A stretch of DNA of 64,000 nt from Brevibacillus brevis (GTDB lineage Bacteria; Bacillota; Bacilli; Brevibacillales; Brevibacillaceae): assembly GCF_022026395.1 (NCBI RefSeq), contig NZ_CP041767.1, positions 4,522,501 through 4,586,500 of the forward strand. The letters are read 5' to 3'. The first letter of the stretch is position 1. The number at the start of each line of letters is the position of its first letter. Below are positions 32,025-41,667 of the stretch, in pieces. Made by a program: the position numbers and the translations under genes. The notes under the pieces are model-generated. The model was not told the origin of the DNA, did no database searches, and saw only the letters and a program-made list of their open reading frames with translations.

Positions 32025-32058
32025 AGCTGTGCAGTGTGATTGGACACACTGCACAGCT
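32025..32058 (-). terminator. Terminator of the ycnJ-ycnI operon
   Basis: AGCTGTGCAGTGTG (32025-32038) and CACACTGCACAGCT (32045-32058) form a 14-base perfect stem followed by TTTTTCC on the minus strand. Confidence 0.9.
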
Positions 32059-32075
32059 TAATTATGAAGAAGCAC

Positions 32076-32699
32076 TTACGCTTTTTTTCTAAACAGACCT
32101 ACGATGGAGATCAGCAACGCCAAACCGGAAAGTACCAATGGCAAGGTATTGTTGCTGCCTGCACCCGCTGCTTCCCCGGCAGGAGCAGTTGCCGGCTTTT
32201 GTTCTTGTCCATGCTCATGCCCTGCTTCACCTACACCAGCCTTAATGGTAGTGACAGACGCTGGCGTTTTGGAATCCTTGTCCCCTGTCCATTCCACAAC
32301 CTCGCCATTTGCATAGGTCTGATAAGCCTTCCAAGCCAATTGACCCTCTTCTTTCGGGTTTGCCCCGACAAACGTGAACTCTTGGAACTCATGCGCTTTG
32401 ATTCCGCCTTCTGTTGCTGTCCAGACAAGCGCTGTGTTCACACCGTCTTTATCTTTTTCGAACTCGTAGGACCAGCCCGGAATCGGTTGTACGGAATTTA
32501 CCTTCACACCTGCCGGGAATTCCAGCTTCACTTTTGTCGTGTTGACGTCTTTTTCTACAGGGACACGCACGGTGTATTTTTCATAGGAGCCTGTAGTAGC
32601 CTCTTTCGGATATACGTTCACATGTGCTTGTGCTGCTGTCGCCAACGTTAAAACTGCACCTGCTACCAGTACACTGCTCATCCATTTTTTCATTTTCAT
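32076..32699 (-). CDS. ycnI: YcnI-like (DUF1775) copper-binding membrane-anchored protein
   Basis: 207 residues. Signal peptide (MKMKKWMSSVLVAGAVLTLA, cleaved near AQA-H) leaves a mature protein beginning HVNVYPKEA; in YcnI this N-terminal His and a nearby Glu/Trp bind copper. The DUF1775 domain spans about 26-160 (LEFPAGVKVNSVQPIPGWSY, ALVWTATEG). A His/Gly/Ala-rich linker (AGHEHGQEQ) and a C-terminal helix with positive tail anchor it outside the membrane. It lies 15 bases behind the ycnJ homologue, the same partnership as in Bacillus. Confidence 0.9.
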   Translation of the reverse strand: MKMKKWMSSVLVAGAVLTLATAAQAHVNVYPKEATTGSYEKYTVRVPVEKDVNTTKVKLEFPAGVKVNSVQPIPGWSYEFEKDKDGVNTALVWTATEGGIKAHEFQEFTFVGANPKEEGQLAWKAYQTYANGEVVEWTGDKDSKTPASVTTIKAGVGEAGHEHGQEQKPATAPAGEAAGAGSNNTLPLVLSGLALLISIVGLFRKKA

Positions 32700-32714
32700 A
32701 TTATGAAATCCTCC

Positions 32715-34001
32715 CTAATTTGAATCTGTTTGAATCACGGCTTGATTATTTGTCGTCGCAGTCGGGTAGTTGATTTGGCTCATCCAAAGTCCTGCCAGAA
32801 CCGCGATAATCCCGAATATGATTTCCCAACGCAAGTAAGCGGGCTGCAAAGAATTTTTCGTCCGCCAACGTCTGGTTTGCCTAAAGGCCAGAAGAAGCAT
32901 GAGGCAGACACTTGCTATTTTTCCATATAACAGATAGCTCCATGTCGTTGCACTCTGGAAAATGCTCATGACATCCGTTTGCACGAAGAGCATGACAACG
33001 CCCGTCACGACGGCAAGCACTGCCGCCACCGCAACTGTTTTCAAAAAGAACCTCTTGAACGACTCCTGTCCTCGTTCAGCCGCTTTGACTGTAAGTAACA
33101 AGTAGACAAGTGCCCCCATCCACACGGCGACCGTCAATACATGCAACAGTCTCAGCAAAATGGACAGCCAGACAGGAGCAATGCCCCATGCATGACCGCC
33201 AAAAGCTTGCGCGCTGATCAAGAGAACCCAGATTCCCACATACCAGCCTGACACCATATTGGGGATCGCGATCAATAACAGTAGGGCAAAGGACACCAGC
33301 AGCATGATCGCAAACGGAGACTGACTGAGCAAGTTCCCGTCCATCTGCCACAGTGCTTGTGTAAGGGATACAGCGGTTAACGATTCGTCATACAAGAACC
33401 ACAAAAATATAAGTCCGATGATCGCCAAACTCCATCCGATTTGTCTGCCAATCCCGATGAGCTGGGCAAGCGAAGGCAATCCCTGACGTTGTGCTGCCCA
33501 CGCTACCAGATACAAGCCGCCACCGACCAGAATAATTCCTTGCGCCAAATAGCGGTACATGATCAAGTAGCTTGAATCTGCTTTTTGCTCATTTGGCGGA
33601 ACCACAACCGCACTTTTTTGTCCGATAGAAAACGTGAGCTTCTCTTCGATCGGATGTCCGTCCTCGGATACGACAGACACGATTACCGAATACGTCCCCT
33701 CAGCCAAATCGCTCGGCAGTTTCGCATTCAACTGCGAGGCATCACCCGGCTGCAATGTCGGCCGCTCCACTTTTATTTCCTTGCCATTCCAGTCAAATAA
33801 ACGCACGTTAACAAGATCGGGCTCCAATGTTTCGGTAAACCGCGCAGATATTTGTCCCGGATTCGCCTTCAGTACCTCACCATCTTGTGGGGAGCTGCTC
33901 ATCAAGCCAGCATGGGCGTAAGCAGTTGTCATACCCGTTGTCAGTACAAGTAAGAAGGAGAGCAAAAACACAACCGCATATTGTCTGATGTTGTATGTCA
34001 C
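32715..34001 (-). CDS. ycnJ: YcnJ-like CopC-CopD fusion, copper import/homeostasis protein
   Basis: 428 residues; GTG start behind AGGTGATAGC. Signal peptide ending at AYA-HAG, then a CopC domain (about 30-125) with the N-terminal His of the copper site in HAGLMSSSPQDGEVL and the second His in EDGHPIEEKLTF. CopD follows with about eight membrane helices (about 145-425). In Bacillus subtilis YcnJ is needed for growth at low copper, with YcnI as partner. No YcnK-type repressor gene lies in the neighbourhood. Confidence 0.92.
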   Translation of the reverse strand: MTYNIRQYAVVFLLSFLLVLTTGMTTAYAHAGLMSSSPQDGEVLKANPGQISARFTETLEPDLVNVRLFDWNGKEIKVERPTLQPGDASQLNAKLPSDLAEGTYSVIVSVVSEDGHPIEEKLTFSIGQKSAVVVPPNEQKADSSYLIMYRYLAQGIILVGGGLYLVAWAAQRQGLPSLAQLIGIGRQIGWSLAIIGLIFLWFLYDESLTAVSLTQALWQMDGNLLSQSPFAIMLLVSFALLLLIAIPNMVSGWYVGIWVLLISAQAFGGHAWGIAPVWLSILLRLLHVLTVAVWMGALVYLLLTVKAAERGQESFKRFFLKTVAVAAVLAVVTGVVMLFVQTDVMSIFQSATTWSYLLYGKIASVCLMLLLAFRQTRRWRTKNSLQPAYLRWEIIFGIIAVLAGLWMSQINYPTATTNNQAVIQTDSN

Positions 34002-34101
34002 GCTATCACCTGCTTCCTTATTCCGTCCTTAATCCTATCAAAATAGTGCGAGAATCTATATGGCTCCATCGGGCTATCTGATGTGGCAAAGTGTTGAAAA
34101 C

Positions 34102-34140
34102 AAAAAAAGGCATGTTCGGTAATTCTCTCCGATCCATGCC
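34102..34140 (-). terminator. Terminator of the alpha/beta hydrolase gene
   Basis: GGCATG (34109-34114) and CATGCC (34135-34140) form the stem base; TTTTTTTG follows on the minus strand. Confidence 0.7.
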
Positions 34141-34153
34141 ATTTCAAACTGCA

Positions 34154-34987
34154 TTAGGATGATTTTACAGTGTTTTGTCCGAGAAATTCATGGACGAGCT
34201 TGTTGAATACCTCTGGTTGATCCATCGGTGGGATATGCGCTGAGTCAGGCAGGATGACTTTTTTTGCGCCGGATATCCGTTCAGTCAATACATCGGCGAT
34301 CTGTAGAAAATCTGGATAATCCCGCGCTCCTGCAATAACGAGAGTCGGCGCTTTGATATGTTCCAAACGCTCGATTGGTGGGGGAGATAAAGCCTCCAGT
34401 CCGGCTCCAAACTCCGGCAGCGAAAAGGCGTGTCTGTTTATTTCTTTAAAACGATTACGTGCTAGACGAGCTTGCTCATTTACCGGCTGACCAGGACCGT
34501 CAAACCACATTTGTGTCGTCATTTCCAACGCTTCCTCTGTCGTCCCACGCTGACATACTTGATTGAAACGTTCCACATCGTGCAGCCTCTGTTCACTTCT
34601 TGGGTGACCAAACAAGCCGGATGCGACCAGAATCAAGCTGTTCACCATCTGCGGGTAAGCAAGGGCGAACTCCTGCGCGACCATTCCCCCAAACGAAAGC
34701 CCGGCCACATGCGCCTTTTCGATCCCAAGCCCTTGCAGAACCGCTTTCACATCATCGTACAGCGTAAAAGGAACGTCAGTCGCCAGTGTTTTACCGAACC
34801 CGCGGATATCAAATCGAACGACCTTATACGTTTGTGCAAATGCTTGCAGCTGGGCATCCCATAGCCTTGTATCCAGATTGAAGCCGTGGATTAATAAGAG
34901 CGGTTCGCCTTCCCCTGCTACTTCATAGTAAATACGTGCACCATTTGCTTCGAGAAAGCCTGTCTGTACAGCTTGCCCGTTTTCCAT
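34154..34987 (-). CDS. Alpha/beta hydrolase
   Basis: 277 residues. Oxyanion-hole segment LLLIHGFNLDTRLWD (about 30-44), nucleophile elbow AGLSFGGMVAQEFA with Ser near residue 98, acid in VIAGARDYPD and the catalytic His in LPDSAHIPPMDQPE near residue 255. The length and the GLSFGGMVAQ elbow fit the 3-oxoadipate enol-lactonase/haloperoxidase-like branch, but substrate cannot be fixed. It is preceded by GAGGTGAG. No pathway genes adjoin, so it appears as a single gene between the copper operon and a germination operon. Confidence 0.88.
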   Translation of the reverse strand: MENGQAVQTGFLEANGARIYYEVAGEGEPLLLIHGFNLDTRLWDAQLQAFAQTYKVVRFDIRGFGKTLATDVPFTLYDDVKAVLQGLGIEKAHVAGLSFGGMVAQEFALAYPQMVNSLILVASGLFGHPRSEQRLHDVERFNQVCQRGTTEEALEMTTQMWFDGPGQPVNEQARLARNRFKEINRHAFSLPEFGAGLEALSPPPIERLEHIKAPTLVIAGARDYPDFLQIADVLTERISGAKKVILPDSAHIPPMDQPEVFNKLVHEFLGQNTVKSS

Positions 34988-35053
34988 CTTTTCTCACCTC
35001 GCCCTCACTATCTCACCCCGGCTTGTTGCTTGTCTATGTATTTTTTGTTCCGA

Positions 35054-36157
35054 CTACCCAATGACGCCTGTACGCAAAATCATGATCTCGACATCTACAT
35101 CAAATTTCGCCCTTTTGATGATTTCCCGACATTCCTCTTTACTCAATTTCTTTTTCCCACTCTTTTGACTGGCTATATTGTAGATTTCCCCAAATCCTAC
35201 CGGGTCTACATCGTGCTTTCTTAACTTTTCCAGTAAATGTTCCGTCTCTTTTTTAACCGCCAGTTCGATTGCTTTTTGGACCTTTTTCAACTGCTCAGGC
35301 TTGGATAAATCAATTTTTTCAGCCATTTCCTGAATCTGCGCTGACATATTGACTTTCACAGAAAATCTTGGTTTCTCCAAATCTAAAACTTTTATTTGCT
35401 TTTTGCTTGAGATATGTTCAATGACAGTAAAAAGACGCTTTTTATCGAGGGAAATATTTATTTCCAATTCCCCCTTATTGTAACGCTCCCGTAATATCTT
35501 GAGGAAAAATCCATCCCTTGAAGTAATCTCTGCTACCAGTTTTTGATCTCGAAATAAACCAATTTGATTAATATGCAATTCATTCTTTACTCTTTCAATA
35601 TAAGGCATCACGGGATCTCTCCCGATTGCATAATAATCTTTCATGAACTCATGAAGTTTCGAGGAAATCATATTCTCCCCTTCGACGTTCTGCCGTATGG
35701 CTTGATAGAGGTAAATGCCAATGTTGCTGTTCTCGGGGTAGCGATGTGTCAAAATATCATACGCCCGACCTTTCGCTACCGTTAAATAGACATTACTTCC
35801 TATGGAGGCATCACGCGTTAAGTTTTCCACAAGAGACAGGATCCCTTTACGCGCTAACTCATCGTGATAGACCACGACGCGAATTTGACCTCCTACAATT
35901 TTTTTGGAAGACTCCCTGTTCTGTGAAACGGTGAGTCCTTTGCTTGTATGTGCTGTGCCAGAAATGACAGTGACCAGCTCACGTGCCTCCGGGTCAATTT
36001 GATAAAATACCGTGGTACCCAACAGCTTTCCATCTCTGCTAAGATCGTACCCCACCGCAACCGCCAGTCCCAATTTTTCTAATACATGTTGCTCCCCACA
36101 GCCGTTCAATAACACGACCACTAAAAGATAGTGTAAAAGCAAACGCAACCTTTTCAT
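35054..36157 (-). CDS. Ger(x)C-family germinant receptor lipoprotein (subunit C), second operon
   Basis: 367 residues with lipobox VVLLNGCGEQHVLEKLGLAV. The family blocks LGLAVAVGYDLSRDG, ISGTAHTSKGLTVSQNRESS and the C-terminal LRKHDVDPVGFGEIYNIASQ are present. It overlaps the permease gene by 4 bases. Compared with the first operon's C subunit it lacks the Gly/Ser insertion and is closer to the usual length. No D-type gene follows. Confidence 0.92.
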   Translation of the reverse strand: MKRLRLLLHYLLVVVLLNGCGEQHVLEKLGLAVAVGYDLSRDGKLLGTTVFYQIDPEARELVTVISGTAHTSKGLTVSQNRESSKKIVGGQIRVVVYHDELARKGILSLVENLTRDASIGSNVYLTVAKGRAYDILTHRYPENSNIGIYLYQAIRQNVEGENMISSKLHEFMKDYYAIGRDPVMPYIERVKNELHINQIGLFRDQKLVAEITSRDGFFLKILRERYNKGELEINISLDKKRLFTVIEHISSKKQIKVLDLEKPRFSVKVNMSAQIQEMAEKIDLSKPEQLKKVQKAIELAVKKETEHLLEKLRKHDVDPVGFGEIYNIASQKSGKKKLSKEECREIIKRAKFDVDVEIMILRTGVIG

Positions 36158-37257
36158 GTCCGGACCGGTCCCTTCCGAAACAGCCGAATTACTACATAAA
36201 GCACGATGGGATAAACAAAAATGATATAGAAGCCTACACCACCGAAAATATCCGTGATGAGATTAATCGACTGGCGTGTTTCCAAAAAATTGCTAGCCAA
36301 AAACATGACACCAACAATCCCGATAAGTGCCATTCTCTCCTTGAGCCCACTAATATGATGAACCCCTCGCATGGCTACCCACAGGTTCATCAGCAAATTA
36401 TCCAGCATGATGAGCATCCACAGTGAGATGGACACAAACTCAAAACGCTCCAAAAACGGAAACTCTACAATTTTCATCATCATTAGCGTTGCCCAGATTA
36501 GATGCTGAAGCTGTTCTCCTTGAAAGTACAAGAGTGTAACCAGCATGACTACCACATACAAGCAGGTGGTCATAAACAATCCACCATGTACATACCGCGA
36601 TAGCAATTCCTTTTCCTTTACAAACGGATAGATGAACAAAATGATCTCAAATCCGATGATGGAAAAGGACATCTTCTTCGCACCGTCCATCAGCTGTACA
36701 AGATCATGATGAAAGACTGGCTGCAACAGATGAAAATCAGCGTATTGCATGGGATAAACCAAGAGCAGTAGCTGCCATATCGTCAACCCTACAGAAAAAA
36801 AGCTAATTCCAGCCAACACCCGAATACCACCTGTTACTCCATAAATGGCCAGGCAAAGCAAGGAGGCATTTAATATCCAGGAAGGTACTTCCGGAAACAT
36901 CCATGACTGAATAATCTCGATGTACCCTCTCAAGATCGTTAAGGCCGAGCCCATGATATATACGATAAAGATGAAATTAAGAACACGGGCAGGCCATTTC
37001 CCAAATACACGTTGATGAATGTCATACAAATCCATGTCTTTGTATTTCGCTAAGATTTTTAGCATGAACCACGCCGCAATATGGGTCATAATGCCTGCTA
37101 TTATGACCGCAATCCAGGCGTCTTGTTGTACCCTATCATAAATAAAGCGTTGTACGCCCGCTATGCCGATTCCAACCTGATTGCTATGAACCATAAATAG
37201 CGCAAGCGATACGCTGATAGCCATATGGCTATTCCGACGAAAAATGGACCGTGACAT
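36154..37257 (-). CDS. GerB-type spore germination permease, second operon
   Basis: 367 residues, about ten membrane helices. The start region ISVSLALFMVHSNQVGIGIA and GVQRFIYDRVQQDAWIAVII is the typical B-subunit opening (HxxQVGIGVLGxxR). It lies 17 bases after the A-subunit gene and overlaps the C-subunit gene. Clear divergence from the B subunit of the first operon suggests a different germinant. Confidence 0.92.
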   Translation of the reverse strand: MSRSIFRRNSHMAISVSLALFMVHSNQVGIGIAGVQRFIYDRVQQDAWIAVIIAGIMTHIAAWFMLKILAKYKDMDLYDIHQRVFGKWPARVLNFIFIVYIMGSALTILRGYIEIIQSWMFPEVPSWILNASLLCLAIYGVTGGIRVLAGISFFSVGLTIWQLLLLVYPMQYADFHLLQPVFHHDLVQLMDGAKKMSFSIIGFEIILFIYPFVKEKELLSRYVHGGLFMTTCLYVVVMLVTLLYFQGEQLQHLIWATLMMMKIVEFPFLERFEFVSISLWMLIMLDNLLMNLWVAMRGVHHISGLKERMALIGIVGVMFLASNFLETRQSINLITDIFGGVGFYIIFVYPIVLYVVIRLFRKGPVRT

Positions 37258-37274
37258 TCACACTCAACACCTAA

Positions 37275-38750
37275 CTACTGAACTGGTCTTTTTTTCTCGA
37301 CTTTATCAGGCAAACGGGTATCGTCAGGAGAACGTGTCATAACCGGACGCTTGCCGAGAGAGTAAAAAGGAAACCGGATCAGACTGTTTTTAAAATCCTG
37401 CGAGCGAAAAGGAAAAAAGGGGAGAAAAAACGGGCGTCCCAGACTTGATTGACGCAGGATGTGTATCAATAAAAAAGACGCGCCTAGCATAATTCCAAAA
37501 CCTCCCCAAATTCCAGCTAACAGGATAATCGGAAAGCGGAGGATGCGGACTGCCGTACTCATCATGTAGGAGGGAAAAGTAAATGAAGCTAGGGCACTGA
37601 GCGCCACAATCATGATCAATATGTTACTGGTAAAACCCGCTGCAACGGCTGCCTGTCCAATTACGATACCGCCCACGATCCCTATCGTTTGCCCAACTTT
37701 AAAAGGAAGTCTTGCTCCAGCCTCCCGCAAGAATTCAATAATCATTTCAAGTAACAAAGCTTCAAATAATGGGGGAAAAGGTACCTTGGATCGAGACTTT
37801 ACGAGCGATACAAGGAGAGCAGATGGAATCATTTCATAATGAAACGTAAGCGCAGCCACATAAGTAGCTGTAAAAAACAGAGAGACAAAAAGAGCCGAGA
37901 AACGTAACAATCTTATAAAAGAAGCCATTTGCCACCGGATATAGAGATCTTCATTGGACTTGAAAAAGTCCACGAAGGAACTGGGGCCGACGATAGCAAA
38001 CGGGCTCCCCTCGACAAATACGACTACCTTTCCTTCCAACAAAGCTTCACTTACATGATCAGGTCGCTCTGTCAGGATTAGCTGCGGAAAAATAGAGAAC
38101 GTATTGTCATCAATCAGTTGAACCAATTTTCCGCTGTCAATCACGCCGTCTATATCTAAATCGCGTAAACGCTGCATGACGGTTTGAATATTTTCAGGAG
38201 CCGCCAGTTCCTCCATGTAACATATTTCCACATTCGTCCTGCTCCGTTTCCCAATCGTAATGGATACGTTGGTAAGCAAATCAGTCGACAGATACCCCTG
38301 TAGCACCCCTAAATTGGTTTCCAAGTCTTCAGTAAAAGAAACCTGGGGACCGAAAATCTGGGTTTCGACCTGAGCCTCTCCCAAAGAACGACTCGGTATT
38401 CTTGCTACGTAGAGAAGAAGCCCGCACGCCATTCCTTCTATTTGAAGGTAAATCCATCCCCTCACGAGATAATCGCTGACTTGACTGTAATCCATGGTTT
38501 TGGTGACATGAGCAACAGGAACATTCCCCAAAATCGTATCAGGATCGATCTTTTCGTCAGGTAACCTTTCGAAATAAGGAAGCAACACCTGCTGGAGAAT
38601 GACCGTATCAACTAGATAGGGGAGATAGGCTAGCAACAAGCTATTGGCTCCACAAGAAAGGTTATGAAACACCATTCGCGGATTTCGCATTTGATCCCAT
38701 AATTTTTCACGCGTCTCGCTAACGGATTCAGAAATCATGTTGGTTGTCAT
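37275..38750 (-). CDS. GerA-family spore germinant receptor subunit A, second operon
   Basis: 491 residues. Hydrophilic N-terminal domain (about 1-250, with GKRSRTNVEICYMEELAAPE and FPQLILTERPDHVSEALLEG), then about five membrane segments with PFPPLFEALLLEMIIEFLRE and ARLPFKVGQTIGIVGGIVIG, the most conserved part of the family. It heads a minus-strand A-B-C operon, opposite in direction to the first receptor operon 25 kb away. The upstream region contains CATATAT about 20 bases before the start, a possible forespore -10, not convincing on its own. Confidence 0.93.
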   Translation of the reverse strand: MTTNMISESVSETREKLWDQMRNPRMVFHNLSCGANSLLLAYLPYLVDTVILQQVLLPYFERLPDEKIDPDTILGNVPVAHVTKTMDYSQVSDYLVRGWIYLQIEGMACGLLLYVARIPSRSLGEAQVETQIFGPQVSFTEDLETNLGVLQGYLSTDLLTNVSITIGKRSRTNVEICYMEELAAPENIQTVMQRLRDLDIDGVIDSGKLVQLIDDNTFSIFPQLILTERPDHVSEALLEGKVVVFVEGSPFAIVGPSSFVDFFKSNEDLYIRWQMASFIRLLRFSALFVSLFFTATYVAALTFHYEMIPSALLVSLVKSRSKVPFPPLFEALLLEMIIEFLREAGARLPFKVGQTIGIVGGIVIGQAAVAAGFTSNILIMIVALSALASFTFPSYMMSTAVRILRFPIILLAGIWGGFGIMLGASFLLIHILRQSSLGRPFFLPFFPFRSQDFKNSLIRFPFYSLGKRPVMTRSPDDTRLPDKVEKKRPVQ

Positions 38751-38853
38751 TTTATATTTACCCCAATATATGGTGTCCCCTTATTATTTTTCCAATGTCT
38801 TCGCTCTATTCCCCCCTTCCAGCCGAAGAGTAAGATCCCAGACAAAATGAACA

Positions 38854-38888
38854 CAAAAAAACCGAGACGGAAATACTCCATCTCGGTT
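38854..38888 (-). terminator. Terminator of the potABCD operon
   Basis: AACCGAGA (38860-38867) and TCTCGGTT (38881-38888) pair, with TTTTTTTGTG following on the minus strand. The 100 bases between this and the germination operon contain no gene. Confidence 0.8.
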
Positions 38889-38901
38889 TGTTCACCACTT
38901 T

Positions 38902-39957
38902 TTATCTGCCGCTCTTCATTTCAGTCCAGTAGCGGTCGTATTGCTGCAAGGTTTCTCCTACATCGACCAGCCACTCCGCACGGGCAATGTCTGCTGTATC
39001 CAGGAAGACCATCTTGTTGGAACGATATTCTTCACTGTGCAGTGGGTATGCTTTTTCGTTCGGGTTACTATAGCCAATCGATTCGTAGTTTTTCACACTG
39101 ACCTCTGGGTCCATCAGGTAGTTGATGAACTTCTCAGCCATTTCCTTGTTCTTAGCGCCTTTTGGAATCGCCAGCGTGTCTGCCCAGATCGTTGCGCCCT
39201 CTTTCGGAATGACGTACTCCACATCTGGATTTTGTGCGTGAATGAAAGCGGCGTCTCCGGACCAAACCGTTCCAATCCATGCTTCTTCCGCAATCATCTT
39301 TTGCTTGATGTTGTCTGTATCAAAAGCAACAACATTCGGTACTACTTTTTTCAAATCAGCAAAGGACTTTTCCAGTTCCTCTGTGTTCGTCGTGCTATTG
39401 GAGAAACCGTTCTTGATCAGTGCCATTCCCATAACCTCACGAGGATCGTTCAGCATGATGACACGGCCTTTGTAAGCTTCATTCCACAGATCGTTCCAGC
39501 TTGTCGGGGCTTCTTTTACATATTTCTTGTTGTAAGCGATCCCGGTAATTCCCCATGTATATACGAGTGAATACTTGTTTTCTTTGTCAAAAGGAGGTGT
39601 CTTGAACGTAGACACAATATTGCCCATGTTCGGGATGTTCGCTTTGTTCAACTCTTCCAGGAGACCCAGCTGAATCATAGTGCCTACCATGTAGTCGGAA
39701 GGTTGAATCAGGTCGTAACCGGATGCACCCGCTTGAATTTTTGCCAGCATTTCTTCGTTGCTGCCGTATACATCATAGTTGACCTTCACGTTGAATTTTT
39801 GCTCAAAATCTTTGATGACGTCTGGGTCGAAGTTGTCTGCCCAGCTATAAATATTCAATACTTGTTGCTCTTGTTCAGATGACGATGAGCAGCCTACAGC
39901 AGTCACCGCAAGTACGGCGGTCAAAGCGCCGATCATCAAGGACTTGAAACGTTTCAT
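38902..39957 (-). CDS. potD: Spermidine/putrescine ABC transporter substrate-binding lipoprotein
   Basis: 351 residues. Lipoprotein signal with lipobox VTAVGC followed by SSSSEQEQ. The mature part is the PotD fold: LNIYSWADNFDPDVIKDFEQ, then YDLIQPSDYMVGTMIQLGLL, GITGIAYNKK and the C-terminal EKFINYLMDPEVSVKNYESI. It binds polyamine outside the cell for the PotABC importer. It is the last gene of the operon, 61 bases behind potC. Confidence 0.93.
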   Translation of the reverse strand: MKRFKSLMIGALTAVLAVTAVGCSSSSEQEQQVLNIYSWADNFDPDVIKDFEQKFNVKVNYDVYGSNEEMLAKIQAGASGYDLIQPSDYMVGTMIQLGLLEELNKANIPNMGNIVSTFKTPPFDKENKYSLVYTWGITGIAYNKKYVKEAPTSWNDLWNEAYKGRVIMLNDPREVMGMALIKNGFSNSTTNTEELEKSFADLKKVVPNVVAFDTDNIKQKMIAEEAWIGTVWSGDAAFIHAQNPDVEYVIPKEGATIWADTLAIPKGAKNKEMAEKFINYLMDPEVSVKNYESIGYSNPNEKAYPLHSEEYRSNKMVFLDTADIARAEWLVDVGETLQQYDRYWTEMKSGR

Positions 39958-40018
39958 TTTTTCCTCTCAACCTCCAAATCAGTTATGGGATTGCCTTTAT
40001 GAAAACTCCATGATGTTT

Positions 40019-40816
40019 CTAAAAGATGGATTGATTATTTTTTGAGTCTTTGCGGCGGAAAACCTCTGCCACCACAACCAACAGCACGGTACTCACGATC
40101 AAAAGCGTCGAGAGTGCATTCACTTCTGGCGAGACGCCTCGTTTGACCAACCCATAAATGTAGAGTGGCAATGTAGTCGAATTCGGACCAGCCACGAAGA
40201 ACGAAATAATGAAATCGTCCAACGATAGGGTAAACGCCATCAGGAAGCCTGCGATGATCCCTGGCATGATCAGAGGCAACGTCACATAGCGCAATGTCTC
40301 CCAAGGAGTTGCTCCCAAATCTTGAGACGCTTCTTCCAGTTCCTTGCCCATATCAGCCAAACGTCCAGAGATAATGACCATCACATACGGCATGCTAAAC
40401 GTGACATGCGCCAGAATCAGAGTCACTTTCCCCAGCTCCATCTGCACCTGGCTAAACAACACGAGCATAGCCAACCCCATCATGATCTCCGGGATGACGA
40501 TCGGCAAGTACATCAGCCCGTTAAAGATATTGCTCCAACGAAGCGAATAGTGCTTGACCGCCAGAGCGGCAGCCGTACCCAAAACCGTTGCGATGACGCT
40601 GCTGATAACCCCAATCGTCAAACTGTTCATCAGCGCTTGCATGACCTGCCTGTTTTCAAACAAAGAAACGTACCACTTCCACGTAAAACCCGTCCACGTA
40701 GCGTTGATCCGTGAATCGTTGAACGAATAAAGGACAAGGATCAAAATTGGCAGATACAAAAAGACCAGCATCAGCCACGAGTATCCAGATAGTGCGTTTC
40801 GACGTAATGTTTTCAT
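40019..40816 (-). CDS. potC: Spermidine/putrescine ABC transporter permease PotC
   Basis: 265 residues, six membrane helices. The permease EAA loop is visible as ELEEASQDLGATPWETLRYV followed by TLPLIMPGIIAG, which contacts PotA. The N-terminal block SGYSWLMLVFLYLPILILVL with YSFNDSRINATWTGFTWKWY is typical for PotC. It overlaps potB by 4 bases. Confidence 0.94.
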   Translation of the reverse strand: MKTLRRNALSGYSWLMLVFLYLPILILVLYSFNDSRINATWTGFTWKWYVSLFENRQVMQALMNSLTIGVISSVIATVLGTAAALAVKHYSLRWSNIFNGLMYLPIVIPEIMMGLAMLVLFSQVQMELGKVTLILAHVTFSMPYVMVIISGRLADMGKELEEASQDLGATPWETLRYVTLPLIMPGIIAGFLMAFTLSLDDFIISFFVAGPNSTTLPLYIYGLVKRGVSPEVNALSTLLIVSTVLLVVVAEVFRRKDSKNNQSIF

Positions 40817-41667
40817 GCTGATCCCTCCTTTGTCTCGCTCGCTTTGGTAGCGCGGAAATAAAGAAGAATCAACAGCATGGACAATAGCATCAGCACGATG
40901 GACAAGGCAGAACCGAACGGCCAGTCACGCGCGGACAAAAATTGATTTTGAATGACGTTTCCGATCAGAGCCGATTTCGCTCCGCCCATCACATCCGGAA
41001 CGACGAACATCCCGATGGAAGAAACAAAGACGAGGATCGATCCAGTGACGACACCTGTCTTGGTCATCGGCAGAGTCACGTGCCAAAAAGCCTTCCAAGG
41101 CGTTGCGCCCAGATCATACGCGGCTTCCAGCTTGCGGCGATCCATTTGCTCCAGCGACACATAAATCGGCAGTACCATGAACGGCATAAGAGTGTACACC
41201 ATCCCGAGCAGGACAGAGCCCGAATTGTACAGAAGCGGCAGCGGCTCCGAAATAATGCCCAGCGATTGCAGGAACGTATTGATTACGCCTTGCGAACGCA
41301 GGATGATTACCCACGCATAGGAACGGACCAAGAAGTTGATCCAAAACGGAATCATCACGAGCAAAAGCCATATTTGCTGAGTCGATTTTTCCAGCCGTGA
41401 AATGTAATACGCCAACGGATAGCCGCACAAAATCGAAAAGACAGTTGTTAAAACCGCTACGACCAGCGTATCCCCAAAAATTTGGCCATACAGCGGATCG
41501 AAAATACGGATGTAATTGTTCAGCGTAAACTCATAGACAACTTGCCCGTACGTGCCTCTTTTGAGGAAAGACAGTATGGCAATCATAAGCATAGGCAGGA
41601 CGAAAAGCGCACCCATCCACAAAAGGGCGGGAAGCGCGAGCAGTTTTACCGGCTTCTTGTTTAACAA
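40813..41667 (-). CDS. potB: Spermidine/putrescine ABC transporter permease PotB
   Basis: 284 residues, six membrane helices. The EAA loop is KLEAAYDLGATPWKAFWHVT followed by LPMTKTGVVTGS. The N-terminus has LPMLMIAILSFLKRGTYGQV and FTLNNYIRIFDPLYGQIF, as in PotB. It overlaps potA by 7 bases and potC by 4, indicating one message with coupled translation. Confidence 0.94.
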   Translation of the reverse strand: MLNKKPVKLLALPALLWMGALFVLPMLMIAILSFLKRGTYGQVVYEFTLNNYIRIFDPLYGQIFGDTLVVAVLTTVFSILCGYPLAYYISRLEKSTQQIWLLLVMIPFWINFLVRSYAWVIILRSQGVINTFLQSLGIISEPLPLLYNSGSVLLGMVYTLMPFMVLPIYVSLEQMDRRKLEAAYDLGATPWKAFWHVTLPMTKTGVVTGSILVFVSSIGMFVVPDVMGGAKSALIGNVIQNQFLSARDWPFGSALSIVLMLLSMLLILLYFRATKASETKEGSA